From Acanthamoeba castellanii str. Neff (lineage: Eukaryota; Discosea; Longamoebia; Acanthamoebidae): a stretch of DNA of 42,114 bases. Below, piece by piece: positions 1 to 10,705 of this stretch (the first letter of the stretch is position 1; every line of letters begins with the position of its first letter). The translations under genes were made by a program, and so were the position numbers. A model generated the notes under the pieces. The model had not been told where the DNA came from, did not search any database, and was given only the letters and a program-made list of their open reading frames with translations. The stretch covers positions 160,407 to 202,520 of the forward strand of contig NW_004457363.1 of the NCBI RefSeq assembly GCF_000313135.1. Reading direction: 5' to 3'.

Positions 1-15
1 GCACGACACACACAG

Positions 16-270
16 GAAAAGCAGTGTCGGACGTGCCCAAACGCGCCCGGGTGGAACGATCGCCTGGCGTCGGACAGCGAAGCCAATGTCAAGGCCGATC
101 GCTCGGAGCTGGAGGACGTGCACGAGATGCAGGAGTTTACCATCAAGACCATCGAGCAGCGGGAGGAGATCGAGCAGGAGGTGGAGAAGGAGATCGAAAT
201 GTCTGGCCTGGCCAACGATGCGGTGAAGGCCTTCGCCCAGGAGTCCAAGGAGTTCCCGGCCGGTCCGTGA
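16..270 (+). CDS. C-terminal exon of an unrecognised protein (5' truncated)
   Basis: The reading frame that ends at TGA 268-270 gives about 84 residues after an intron acceptor (cacacacag, ending at 15). It opens with a Cys-x-x-Cys pair (CRTCP), then a PGWNDRLASDSEANVKADR-type stretch, then a highly charged Glu-rich helix with many E/K/Q residues, and ends SKEFPAGP. The compact Trp/Asp/Arg segment has the look of a conserved motif, but I cannot name the family. A longer forward frame here (from 24) is Arg/Gly-rich and looks like a shadow. The gene starts outside the window. It converges with the dehydrogenase gene, whose stop is at 396. Confidence 0.6.
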   Translation, partial: EKQCRTCPNAPGWNDRLASDSEANVKADRSELEDVHEMQEFTIKTIEQREEIEQEVEKEIEMSGLANDAVKAFAQESKEFPAGP

Positions 271-395
271 GCGAGCGGCGACGTAGCGACTGGACCATCC
301 CGAGGGGATGTCTCACCACTCTGAAGCCGCTTCAAAAAAAACACATTCATCACATTCAGGTTCGCACACACACACGCACCCCCCCCCAATAATGT

Positions 396-2092
396 TTAGT
401 CCTCTGTCCGTTCGTCTTCTTCACGGTCGAGCCCAACCAGTTGAAGAGACACGCGCCACAGCTTCTCCTGCGCTTCGACATCGCAAGCCTTTGGGGGGAT
501 GAAAGTGGTCGGGAGTGAGTGGTGTACAGGCGCATCGTGTGACCACCTGGTGTGGTGGGCGGGGGTACCTGGCGAGACGGGGTGGCTTCGCGGCGGTCGG
601 CGTAGTACTTCCCGCCTACTCCCTCCAGCGTGTCCTCGGTGGCGGCCCACACCGTCGTGGCTGCGCCCTGGGCCGGCGATTTGAGGAAGAGGGCGCCGAC
701 GCCGTAGACCATGTACTTGATGGGACCCCAGAGCTCACGCCACAGGGCTGTGTTCACCACTCCCGGGTGCAGAGCCGAGATCGTCACTCCCGTCCCTACG
801 GACCGAATTCAAACGAACACATCCCCGCTCATTTCAGCGTGATCAGGTTCGCACACGCACACGCACACGCACACGACACACGCACACGCCATGTAGTCAT
901 ACCGTCGAGAAGGCGCTGTCAGTTTGAAGGCGTGCATGACCTGGGCGAGCTTGGAGCGTGAATAGGCGATGAATCGGCTGCCGGGATGCTCCTTGGTCTG
1001 CAGGTCGTCAAAGTCCAAGTTGGCTGTGCGACACCACCCACCCAACCACCCCACCGCCCATTGGTCACCGCGGGCGTCAACCGTGCGTCTCGCTGAGCGA
1101 TGCTGTGCTGTGGTCGGATTTGGTTTGGGTACCCATCGAGTGCGCCACGGAGGAGACGTTGATGATCCGCGCGGGCGCCGATTCCTTGAGCTTGTCCAAC
1201 AACAAATGCTGATCCGCACAAGTTGGGGAGAAGATCAGTAAGCGTAGTACCAGGTCATATCTCTCCTACAGGGCGTCTTGCTGGGGCGTACTGTGAGAAG
1301 GAAGTGGGAAAGGTAGTTGACGCCAAACTGGTTCTCGAAGCCGTCCTTGGTTTCGCCGTACGGAGGGCAGTAGACCCCTAAACGAACCAGCAATAATAAC
1401 AAATAATAAACAATAAACAATTTGTAAAGTGGTGAGATTGCGATGAAGACCGAACGGCGAGGAGTGTGGGCCGGGTGCCTGCGTTGTTGATGAGGACGTG
1501 GAGCTGCACGCCCTTCGCCAAGAAAGCCGAGGCAAAGTCCCTCACCGACTGCACTGTGTTGCGCGTTAGTGGGCACATCACACACACACACACACACACA
1601 GCCCACGCCTGTGGTCGCAAGCAGTAAGAGTCTTGTGCGATGCCCACGCACCTGAAGCGAAGTGAGGTCCACCATCTGTGAAGGCACCACACAAATGAAG
1701 GTGACACACACGGACCCGTCAGTGTTTGTTGAGCTCTCGCCCACAGAGCCTGGGACATGTGGGACACGCACCATGCATTCGGCCGTGCCTCGGGCGACGA
1801 TCACTCGTCGGTCGGGCAGTCGGTGCAAGCTCTCGATGGCCTTCTCGCCCTTTTCAACATCCCTGCACGCTGCGCCACGACACAAAGGAATAAACAAATA
1901 AAAAACCAATAATTGAATTGCAAATCAATACAACTTTGGGGAGGGTACCGAGGACTACGTGGTAGCCACGGAGGTAAAGTGCTCGGGCGGTCTCGAAGCC
2001 AATGCCGCTGGTGGCGCCCGTCACCACCGCTACCTTTCGGCCTTCGAGCTCCACCTTCTTCTCTTCCACTTCTTCAACCGCCCCCTCCTGTA
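396..2092 (-). CDS. Short-chain dehydrogenase/reductase (retinol dehydrogenase/WWOX-like)
   Basis: This is a classical SDR spread over about nine exons on the minus strand. Seen in order: TGATSGIG cofactor loop, VVLACRD at the end of beta-2, NNAG, NVSS (catalytic Ser), YSRSK (catalytic Tyr and Lys) and HPGVVNT. The last exon ends in a LWRVSLQLVGL helix and a charged tail (stop 396-398). Family knowledge: RDH11-14/WWOX-like SDRs reduce or oxidise retinoids, steroids or lipid aldehydes with NADP(H); the substrate cannot be told here. Exon 1 runs to 1949, exon 2 starts at 1869, and the NNAG exon ends at 1479 before what looks like a GC-AG intron. The first exon reads open from an acceptor-like site at 2092 but has no in-frame ATG. 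A candidate ATG at 2108-2110 is out of frame by one base across a C5 run (2081-2085), so the start is unresolved. Confidence 0.88.
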
Positions 2093-2262
2093 ACTGTAAA
2101 TTATTTTCATTTATTTAATTAATTAATTTTTTTACTCCTTTATTCTTCTTCTGCTGATAGGGCAATTCCAACCACGGTAAGGGTGCAGGTTTAATAAATA
2201 AATAAATAGGTTGTGTTCAGCACAGGTAGGCAAGTTCGGGGATCGTCGAGTAGCGGCGGCCG

Positions 2263-2877
2263 CTAGTAGCAGCAGGCGTACTTGTGGACGACGCCACGCT
2301 GCCTGAGCTCGCGGGACTGCTGGGCGATGGCGCAGCAGGTGCAGAACCAGATGCAGCAGAAGTCGCCGACGAAGGTGCCCGGGATGTCGTACTTTTGCCT
2401 TATCTTATTCCTACAAACGCAACACAGTGTTAGTGGTGGTCACCCGAGTTTGCCGTTGCACACCATAAAAAACGTGATGTCTCTCGCCATTGGCGAAGCT
2501 CAAGCAACAGCTCGCGTACTACCACGTAAACAAACTCCGAGTGGACTAGTCGCCGCGAAGAACGAAGAACGAAGAGGAAGAACGAAGACGGCAGGGGTCA
2601 TACCTGGCGAAGGTGGCGCAGCAGAGGAAGCAGCACACCCCACCGCAACCGTCCATCGGGCCGCAGTGCCGGTCCTCCGCCGCCGAGTAGTGGTAGGCCA
2701 CGTCAAAGCACCCACAGCAGTACGCCGAACAACACGTGTTGCCTGCCCTCCGCCCACACACCTCGTTTTGTCAGCCGCGCCGTTTTCCATTGGGAGCTAG
2801 ATCAGTCGTGGGTGCGTACAGTCGGAGAAGCACTCGCAGAGGCCCGTCTCCCAGTCCGACATGTTTTCTCGTCCCAT
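2263..2877 (-). CDS. PLAC8 (cornifelin-type) Cys-rich protein
   Basis: Three exons (2877-2820, 2742-2604, 2410-2263) join in frame to give 114 residues. The protein starts MGRENMSDWETGLCECFSDC, continues NTCCSAYCCGCF, has a Cys-rich core (CGGVCCFLCC), then NKIRQKYDIPG, CCIWFCTCCAIAQQSREL, and ends YACCY. The W-x-T-G-L-x-x-C-F-S-D-C opening, double-Cys runs and the KIRxKYxIPG and QxxREL elements are the PLAC8 signature. Family knowledge: PLAC8 proteins (plant cell-number regulators, PCR metal exporters, animal PLAC8) are small, often membrane-associated, and linked to metal transport or cell-size control; which role applies is not visible. An alternative start is the internal Met at about 2862. 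The SDR gene follows on the same strand about 170 bp downstream. Confidence 0.88.
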
Positions 2878-3519
2878 GGCTGCTCTGTGGGACTCTTGGT
2901 TGTGCTGGTGTGGTTTGTGTTTGCTGTGGTGGTTGTGTGAGGAATGAACTAAAAGAACAAGAGCACGGTGGTGTCCGGCGACTCTGACCAGCAACCAACA
3001 CCCAGCTTTGTCGACTTTGAACTTTACGGACCAACCAAACATAGTGAGTCGGCACAACCAAACAGAGTGAGATGACATGACGTTGACCGATGAAGTTGAA
3101 GAAGCGGATGATGATGATGATGCTATTGTATTCACCGGCTGGTGCCGTCCACGGGCGTCACAGGGGAGAGAGCGAGGGGATTTGTGTGATGACTTGGTGT
3201 GTTGTGTGTTGTGCTTACTTTACAGAAGTGGCGTGTGTGGCGGTGGTCGAAGGAGAGTGGGCAGTGTGTCAAAAAACCTCGGAGGCGTCGCAGGCCGGGC
3301 AGCGGGGGTGGGACCCGAAGGCTGGCGGCGGTGCGGAGCTTCGCGGGAGTAAAAATGGAGGAGACTCTGCGCTTGGGTCGTCATCGTCGAGGCAGGCGCA
3401 GAGAGAACGATGGAAGTCGAAGAGAAGAGATGGAGTCGGGCGTCGGTGAGTACGAGGTAGTCGTGAGCTATGTGCAGGTCGTCGCAAGAGAGGAGAAGAA
3501 GAGAGATGTAGTCCGGATC

Positions 3520-4545
3520 TCAGTTGAGGAACATGCTGGGGTCGGCTTGGGTGAGCTCGTCCGGCATCCGACGGCGCACGCAGTGGCGCTGGAAGTGGAG
3601 GCCGCCGCCCACGGAGCCCAGCACCGAGTCGTTGGAGAGGATCATAGGTGGTGGCAGCGTCGACGCGAGGCTGTAGAGCGTGCTCGAGAACTCCTGCGGG
3701 ACCGCGAGGGCGCCCGCGGGTGGTCCGCCGATGGGCGCGAGCGAGGGCGCACCACCGACGCCGCCGGACTGGGCCATCATCGCCGCCGACGACGGCGTGA
3801 GCGGCAGCTTGGGCGATACCACCTGGGCGCCTGGTCGTGGACCCCACTGCTGCGTGGAGTGTTGTGGCTGCTGCGGGTGGGGGTAGGTGTGCATCGACGG
3901 CGCGAACGCGGCGAACTGGGCGGGCGACGGGTAGATCGGCGCCGGGGCGATCGGCGTGGGCGCCGGGCCGGCCTTGAGCGGCTGCAGCGAGGGATGGTGG
4001 TGTGGCTGCGACGCTGTCGTGGTGGGCTTGATCGGCGCGTAGGTTGCCGCGGCGGCGGGCGGCAGGGGCTGGGCCTGCTGCGACTGGTGCGCGTGCTGGG
4101 ACTGCTGCTGTTGCGGCGGCGGCGACGGCTGGGGCTGCGGGCTCGGCTGGGGCTGTTGGACCTGGCCCGAGGCGATGACGCCCTGCTCGACTTCGCTCAG
4201 GAAGAGCTGCAGGTTCTGAAGCGAAGACTGTGTGAAGTTGGCGAAGATATCGTTCCGCCCGAGGTTGAAGCTGCCGAGGTTGGCGGCGGAGCCCTGCTGG
4301 CCGGGGGCGGCCGTGGCGGCGGCGTGGGCGGCAGCGGCGGCGGCAAGGTGCTCGGGGAGGGAGGGTACGCTCTGATGGAAGGCCGCACCGAGCGCAGACA
4401 GATCGCCCAACGATGTGAGGCTCTCGAAGAAGGGGAAGTCCTGAAGATTCGAGAACGACCCGAAGCTGGCGTTGTTGAAGACGCCCGAATTGAAGACGCC
4501 CGAGTTGAGGCCCAGGACTTCTTTGCCCTTCCCCTTGGCGTCCAT
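3520..4545 (-). CDS. Q/P/A-rich intrinsically disordered protein
   Basis: A single-exon frame of 341 residues from the first ATG (4545). The same frame is open a little further upstream but only from non-ATG codons. The N-terminal quarter is rich in Phe, Asn, Ser and Leu, including a tandem NSGVF-NSGVF. It is followed by an Ala run with His, then long Gln/Pro tracts (PQPSPQPQPS, PPPQQQQ), and a Pro/Ala/Gly-rich C-terminal half ending in MPDELTQADPSMFLN. No enzymatic or membrane domain is seen. Composition resembles transcription co-factors or condensate-forming proteins; that is inference only. The 499-residue frame on the other strand is Arg/Gly-rich and is a shadow of this gene. Confidence 0.65.
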   Translation of the reverse strand: MDAKGKGKEVLGLNSGVFNSGVFNNASFGSFSNLQDFPFFESLTSLGDLSALGAAFHQSVPSLPEHLAAAAAAHAAATAAPGQQGSAANLGSFNLGRNDIFANFTQSSLQNLQLFLSEVEQGVIASGQVQQPQPSPQPQPSPPPQQQQSQHAHQSQQAQPLPPAAAATYAPIKPTTTASQPHHHPSLQPLKAGPAPTPIAPAPIYPSPAQFAAFAPSMHTYPHPQQPQHSTQQWGPRPGAQVVSPKLPLTPSSAAMMAQSGGVGGAPSLAPIGGPPAGALAVPQEFSSTLYSLASTLPPPMILSNDSVLGSVGGGLHFQRHCVRRRMPDELTQADPSMFLN

Positions 4546-5666
4546 CTCTTCTTGTTGACCTTTCTCCACTTTCGCCAATTCTGCGTTCGCTGCTGGGTGC
4601 TTCGGTTGATTGTTGGATTGCTACTAACGAAAATCTTCTACAAGATGCGGAGAATCGCCCAGGCGTTGTCTTCGCGGATTGTGCGGACGTGTAGATAGAG
4701 GAAACGTAGGAAGAGCGATAGATCCGGTGCGAGAGACGGAGGAAGCTGGAACGAGACAGTCACGAGCCGAGGCTTGTGGCGCTTCGCTGGACGAACAAGA
4801 GAAGCACAAGAAGAGGCAGCCCAACGCTCCACGAGGAACGCCTAGGTCGAAATTTCGACACAAGCGCTGCAAATGGATAAATAGTCTGAAAAGCTGTAGA
4901 AAACTGCGGCAGTTTCGAGCGAATGAGTTTTTTGACACACACGTGAAATGTTCCGAACCAATAGGAGATGCGAATTTTACGTATTTGAGGCACCTTATCA
5001 ACCAAGATCGAAATTTGGGGGAAAGACGGCCAGTGGATGTGTTCTCAATTGGCTGATCATTCTCGGATTGCATTGCGAAGCGATAATTGGTATTGGGCCG
5101 AAAGTCTGGTGTCCGGAAACCGTCGCTACAGAAACGATGACTCAGGACTCCTCTTGCTCTGCTCAAAGTCCGTGTTCTTGAGGCGCTGGCACGGCTTGCT
5201 CGACTTTCTTGATCAGCAGGGTCACTCAGTAGACGGCAGACCCGAACAAGAGTGGGCTGAATCATACTGATGACAACATGATGGTTCTGGACAGCGTGCA
5301 TACCTTCAGAGTTGCTGGACAGCTGGGGGTCACTTCTCTGGCCTTTTGGGTTGTGGCCAGGCCTGGTATGCCTGGAATGTCCCGCAAGACAGACCGGGAA
5401 CGGGTAAGGTGAGGCCACCACCGCTGCAATTGGCCCGCGTTCGCCTCCCTTACTGAGGCGCCACCATGAAGAAGGAAGCTGGTGAGTGTTGAGGGCGAAG
5501 CGGAGCCGAACGGTCCCAACAGAGCTCCGACTTCGCGTCGTTTCGGCGCAATTCTCAGCATTTCATGGCCGTGCGCGCCGCGCTCTTCGCTTTGTTATCT
5601 CCCGTCTACGCCCCCCCCCCCTCCATAAGACCCCACCGCTGCAGATTGCATACAACCAAGCACAAG
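4546..5666. other. Divergent spacer between the Q/P-rich gene and the NADH dehydrogenase gene
   Basis: About 1.1 kb between two genes transcribed away from each other. The central part (about 4850-5100) appears AT-richer than the flanking genes and includes a TATA-like ggataaatag near 4873. A 265-codon open frame on the minus strand (5421-4624, no ATG at its 5' end checked) shows no recognisable motif. A poly-C run lies near 5611. In-frame ATGs upstream of 5667 (for example 5565) leave the dehydrogenase start slightly uncertain. I see no RNA gene that I can support. Confidence 0.4.
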
Positions 5667-8152
5667 ATGAGAAGCAGAGTCACCACGTCCACAGCCCGCA
5701 CCTCCACTTCTACGCTACTTGCCGTGGCGTACCGCCCTGCCGCACACACTGCCACCGCTCTGCCGCTTTCGGGTACGTATTTAAATAATAAATATTCTAT
5801 ATTTTTGAGCGTTTGTAAATCGATTGATCAATTGATTGATTGCTTGGTGTGCTCTTCATGAAGGGCCACGATTTGTGCGTGCACTCGCGACCACCACAAC
5901 CGTCGACGGCGGGAAGCAGCGAAAGAAGCTCGTGGTGTTGGGCAACGGCTGGGCCGGCTATCGCCTCATCCTCGACGTCGATATCAGCAAGTATGAGCTC
6001 AGTGTCATCAGCCCCAGGTACCCCCCCCCGCTTCGCCTCCCAACACTGTGCGCTGCAGCCCAGCGGCAGAGACCACCGCAGACTGTTAGTCTGACACCTT
6101 CCGTTACGTAGGAACTACTTTCTGTTCACCCCTCTGCTTACCTCCACCACTGGTACATCACAACTCCCACCGCTACTGTGGTGCCTTCTCGACTCATCTT
6201 CCTTCGTTCTTCTTCCTTCTTCTTGTCGCTCTCACCGTCAGTGGGCACGCTCGAGTTCAGAGGCGTGATCGAACCCGTGCGCACTGCCCGCCCTGGACTC
6301 AACTACATCCAAGCTGGCGCCACCAGGTCTGTGTCCCTTTTTCTTCGCATGCGAAACCACCATCATGTGGCCACAGGCTCACACATGATCTCTACAATGC
6401 GCAGTGTGGATACCACCAACAAAGTGGTCACCTTTGAGAGCGTGTACGAAGAAAGAGAGACAGACGAAGAGGTTCCGGTTCATCCCGCCGCCTCGATCAA
6501 ATACGACGAGCTTGGTATGCCAGTGGCAATCATGTGCGCTGTATGAGTGGGCGTGGGCTGTGTGTGCGTGTTGCATATGTGTCGCCGGATCTCACTTCTG
6601 TTTGCGGCACGATGCAGTGATTGCCGTGGGAGCTGCGCCCAACACATTCGGGTCCGTCATATCTCTGGCCCGCCCTCTGAGCCTAGTGGCCTCGATCTCT
6701 TTCATTTGTTTTTTACGCTCTTTTCGGCTACAGAGTGCCCGGCGTTGAGAAGTACTGCTACTTCCTTAAGTCTGTGGCCGACGCCCGCAACATTCGACAG
6801 CGGATCATCGAGTGTTTCGAGCGCGCCAGCAGCCCCACGACAACAGAGGCCGAGCGAAGCCGCCTTCTCCACTTTGTCATCGTCGGCGGCGGTCCCACAT
6901 CGGTCGAGTTCAGCGCCGAACTCCACGGTAGCCACACGCACACGCACACGCACACGCACACGCACACGCACACGCACACGCACACGCACACGCACACGCA
7001 CACGCACACGCACACGCACACGCACACGCACACGCTCGGGGCATCGCCCACGTATGGCTGCTCGTCGCTTCAAAGACTAACCATGGCGCATGCGTCGTGC
7101 TGCAGATTTCCTGCGCAAGGACGTGCACAAGATCTATCCGGATCTCGAGAAGCAGGTGCAGATCACGCTCATCGAAGCCGGCAAGACGCTGCTGAGCACG
7201 TTCGACCAACGTTTGAGCGACTACACCATGCGCACCTTCAGGAAGAGGAACATCGACGTTCGCACCAGCGTGTCGGGTACGCCGCCGCCGCCAGTCTCAA
7301 TTCACTCGAACGATCGGTTACTGAACGCACACACGCTCGCGCGCAGTCAAGCAGGTGAAGCGCCACGAGATGGTGCTGTCTGATGGCGCCGTCATCCCCT
7401 TCGGCCTCGGCGTCTGGTACGTCGACCATGGACCACTCGACTTTTCCCGGCCACAGCAGCAGCTCACCTCCATTTCCTCTCGCCGCCGCCCGCGCCTCTA
7501 ACCCAACTCAAGGTCCACCGGCCTGTCGCCAATCCCGTTCATCAAGGGCCTCCCATTCCCCAAGGACAGGTAACGTAATCTGTGTGATTCCCTGGCCGGC
7601 CGCCTGGGCTGACGATGGTTGATGTTGGTTGGACCAGGTCGGGCCGACTGCTGGTCGACGAGTACCTGCACGTGAAGGCGCCGGGCGTGGAGGGCGTGTA
7701 CGCGGTGGGCGACTGCGCCGCCTTCGAGACCAACCCGCTGCCGGCCACCGCCCAGGGCGCCGAACAGGAGGGCAAATATCTTGCGCAGTACGCATTGAGC
7801 CCACTCGCGCGCGTGTGCGGCGTGTGTGGAGTGCACGTACGGTCACAACGCTCATCTGACACGACACACGACACACGACACACGACACACGCACAACGAC
7901 AGGGCGCTGAACGCAAAGGCACGAGGGGAGGAGCCCAAGAAGTTCCAGTACCACCACAAGGGCATGCTCGCGTACGTGGGTGGCTACCGGGCGCTGATCG
8001 ACTCGCCGCTGATCAAGCGGTCGGGCTTCCTCACGTGGATCATGTGGAACGCGGCCTACATCACCAAGCTCGTGTCCATCAAGAACAAGATGATGATCCC
8101 CATGTACTGGTTCAAGTCCTTCGTCTTCGGCCGCGACATCTCCCGATTCTGA
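5667..8152 (+). CDS. Mitochondrial alternative (type II) NADH:ubiquinone oxidoreductase
   Basis: Twelve exons join in frame. The N-terminus ([16 protein letters not shown]...) is rich in Arg, Ser and Thr and lacks acidic residues, as in a mitochondrial presequence. Then come [11 protein letters not shown] (first nucleotide-binding loop), [54 protein letters not shown] (second nucleotide loop), [21 protein letters not shown] (flavin-binding) and a C-terminal [16 protein letters not shown] to FGRDISRF membrane-anchoring end. Family knowledge: NDH-2/NDE/NDI enzymes pass electrons from NADH to quinone without pumping protons, on the inner mitochondrial membrane. No EF-hand is visible, arguing against the Ca-regulated NDB type. 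One intron carries a perfect 17-copy CACACG repeat. An AATAAA lies at 8177-8182. The start at 5667 is chosen because it gives the cleanest presequence. Confidence 0.93.
6933..7034. repeat. (CACACG)17 microsatellite inside an NADH dehydrogenase intron
   Basis: Seventeen perfect hexamers, 102 bp, fill most of the intron between the exon ending ...SAEL-H (donor near 6929) and the exon starting DFLRKDV (acceptor near 7105). The repeat has no stop codon in any frame of either strand, so it produces spurious long open frames (His-Thr or Arg-Thr repeats on one strand, Val-Arg or Cys-Val on the other). Confidence 0.97.
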
Positions 8153-8286
8153 TCAACGCACCAGTCCCAATATCAAAATAAAAATTAAAAAAACTAATTA
8201 ATAAGCATTTTGTGTAGACACTGTGGTGCATTCCGTTCGTGCTGTGGCACAACACGCTGGAGTGTGCACGAGGAGGAAGAGTGAAG

Positions 8287-10705
8287 ATGTCTGACGCATG
8301 GACAGAGTTGGACAGCATTATTCGGCACCAAGGCGACTATGCCGAAGTCGAACGCGAGGTGCGACACACATTTGCACTGAATCATCAGCATGACGAATGA
8401 TTTTTAAATTCAATTCAATTAATTAAATCCAGCTGAGATTTTTGGTTTTTGCTTTTTTGACAATAAACCAATAAAGACACCAATAATAATTATTAAAATG
8501 TCTCTGCTCTGTGGGTGCACCCACAGAGAACCGAGCTTGTGCACTGGAAGACGAGGGCCGAGAGGGCGGAGCGAGAGGCGCGCGCATGGCAGGAGAAGAC
8601 GCGCAGGCTCGCCGAGGCCGTCAAGGAGGAGCGCGACCTACACGAAGTCGTACGTGGCCTCTATCTCTGTCTCTATCAGTGCGTGCATGCCGCGCGTCTG
8701 CTGACTCTCACTATGTCTGATGGCGGCGGCGATTGCCAGTCGTACAACGATCTGCTCAAGGACAAGAACTCGCTCGAAGAGAAGTGCTCGCTTCTCGAAT
8801 CCAAGATGCTCAAGCTCATCGACATGGTGAAGTCGGGCAAGTTCTCCCAGAGCGGCAGCCAGGTAGCGCGGCCTCTCGTTATCGATCGAGACCGTCCCCA
8901 CTAACCCTAACTCTGTGCTTCTCGACACACGCACACGCACACGCACACGCACACAACCACACAGATACAAATGTCGCCGCGAGCGAACGACAGCGCAGGT
9001 AAGCGCCCAACAAGCACTTGACGCCTGGTTGGTGAAGGGCCTAACGTTGTCTAACGCCGCACGTGATGCAGACTTGGTGGTAGAAATGGAGAAGAGGCTG
9101 AAGGAAGCGAACCAGCAAGCGGAAAAGAGCAATATCGAACTGGCGCAGTCAAAAGAAAGGTTGGTTGGTGGCCCGGCCCACACTCTCTGCATATTGTTGA
9201 GTGAAAACGCGCTGCTCATGGTGTGTGTGTGTGTTGTGTCGTGTGTCGTGTGTGTGTGTGTGTGGTAGAGTCTCGTTGATCGAAGGCAAACTGCGGCAGT
9301 TGGCCGAGGTGCTGAGGGCGGAGCGAGAGGCCAGCCAGAAATCTGCAGCGGAGAACCAATCGATAGAAATTGACCTCCTCAAGAAGAAACTCGGCGAGGC
9401 CGCGCAGAGGGAGGTATAGACACTTCTTCCTGCCTCCATCCACGTGCGTTCTTCGCGTGCTCGTGCTCATCTCCGGTTGGTCGCCCACAGCAAACCCTAA
9501 AAGCGGAGCTATCGCAAGCGCAGCAGTCGTCATCACAAACGTCACCTCAAGCGGCCAACGCACATGTGAGTCCCCCCCTCCCTCTTTCGTTCTTTTTCTC
9601 TCTTTTTGTGCTTCGCATTCTTTTTTCCGCTTTTCTGTTCTTTGTCTGAACGACGGGCGGGTGGGCGTCGTTGGCAGGAGTCGGAGCGAAAGGTGAAGGA
9701 ATTGGAGGACAAGCTGCAGAAGATCGCGGTGGGCGTGCGGAAGGAGCGCGAACTGAAGGCGGCCGAGGTGAGCGATCTCAAGACCGCCAACGAGAAGCTC
9801 TCCAAGCGACTGGAGATCTACCAGGAGCGCCTCACCGCCGTCGAGCAGGAGCTGCAGGCCAAGGCCGGCAGTAACGGCGGCGACGACGGGAAGAAAGAGC
9901 TCCGCATGTGGCGCGAGAAGGCCGAGGAGGCCGAGGAGAGGGCCAAGCGGGCCGAGATGGACGCGCAGGACAAGATCAGCGACTACAGGATCAAGGTGAA
10001 GCACCTTCTGGTCCAGCAGGAGGCCAAGTTTAAGGAGCAGAGCAGTGGCGGCGGCCAGCAGCACAGCGGCGCGGAAGAGGCCGAGCAGCGATGTCGCGCC
10101 CTGGAGCAGCGCAACCGCGAGCTCGAGGCCGCGCTCGCTGCGCTGCAGACAAATTCGAGCGCTGCGCCGATCACCGCACCGCCGCCGATGGGCATGGGCG
10201 CGCCGCCTCCGCCGCCGCCGGCAGGAATGGGCGCACCGCCTCCGCCACCGCCCACGGCACCGCCTCCGCCATCTGGTGCCGGCACAGGAGCTCGCAGTGG
10301 GCCGCCGGCCTCGCTAATGGACGCCATCAAGCAGGGAGCATCCCTCAAGAAGGCGCCCGCGGGCGGAGCCCCCAAGCCCAAGCCAGCCGGTACAACACAC
10401 GTCGCACACACGACACGATATGCAACACGCTGGCCACAAACACACACACACACGGCTGATGGTGATCAAAATCTGTGGTGGGAGCAGTGAGCGCACCGGC
10501 GGGACCCAATTTGGCGCAGATGGCCGCAGAGCTGGCAAACCAGCGACGACAGCGCATGCTCAACAGCACCCAGACCGACAGGGGCTTCAGACGTACGCTT
10601 TCTTAGTTCTTGCCTTCACAAGCGATCCGGTGGCTTAGTGTTGGCGTGATCCACGCAGGATCGGTTCGGTTGGACATCATTCTGGAGGACGTCAACAACT
10701 CGTGA
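8287..10705 (+). CDS. Coiled-coil, polyproline and WH2-domain protein (probable actin regulator)
   Basis: About ten exons give roughly 515 residues, starting MSDAWTELDSII at the first ATG after the previous gene. Most of the protein is a long Glu/Lys/Arg/Leu-rich coiled coil (exons from 8529 to about 10140, for example VKELEDKLQKIAVGVRKERE). It is followed by polyproline blocks with PPPPPP and GMGAPPPPPP (10180-10272) and by LMDAIKQGASLKKA (about 10303-10355), which fits the WH2 actin-binding consensus (Ile, Gly, then L-K-K). After an intron, the tail NLAQMAAELANQRRQR...LDIILEDVNNS is short and acidic at the end. Family knowledge: WH2 segments bind G-actin and polyproline recruits profilin. 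The coiled coil probably oligomerises the protein. It is not a standard WASP, SCAR or formin: no CRIB, WHD, FH2 or classical CA region was seen. Confidence 0.8.

Noticed and set aside
3199..4698. 499-residue open frame on the plus strand
   Set aside because: It is Arg/Gly-rich and lies exactly opposite the Q/P-rich minus-strand gene, so it is a high-GC shadow.
5255..5310. Possible C/D-box snoRNA (a CTGATGA-like sequence near 5268)
   Set aside because: No convincing D box or terminal stem could be placed.
4624..5421. 265-codon open frame on the minus strand in the 4.6-5.4 kb spacer
   Set aside because: No motif, no checked ATG start, composition unlike neighbours; kept only as part of the spacer description.
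6735..7358. 207-residue open frame with a long His-Thr repeat
   Set aside because: The repeat lies in an intron; family alignment requires splicing from ELH to DFLRKD.
9983..10453. Gly/Ala/Pro-rich open frame opposite the polyproline exon
   Set aside because: It is antisense of the polyproline/WH2 exon and has no independent signal.
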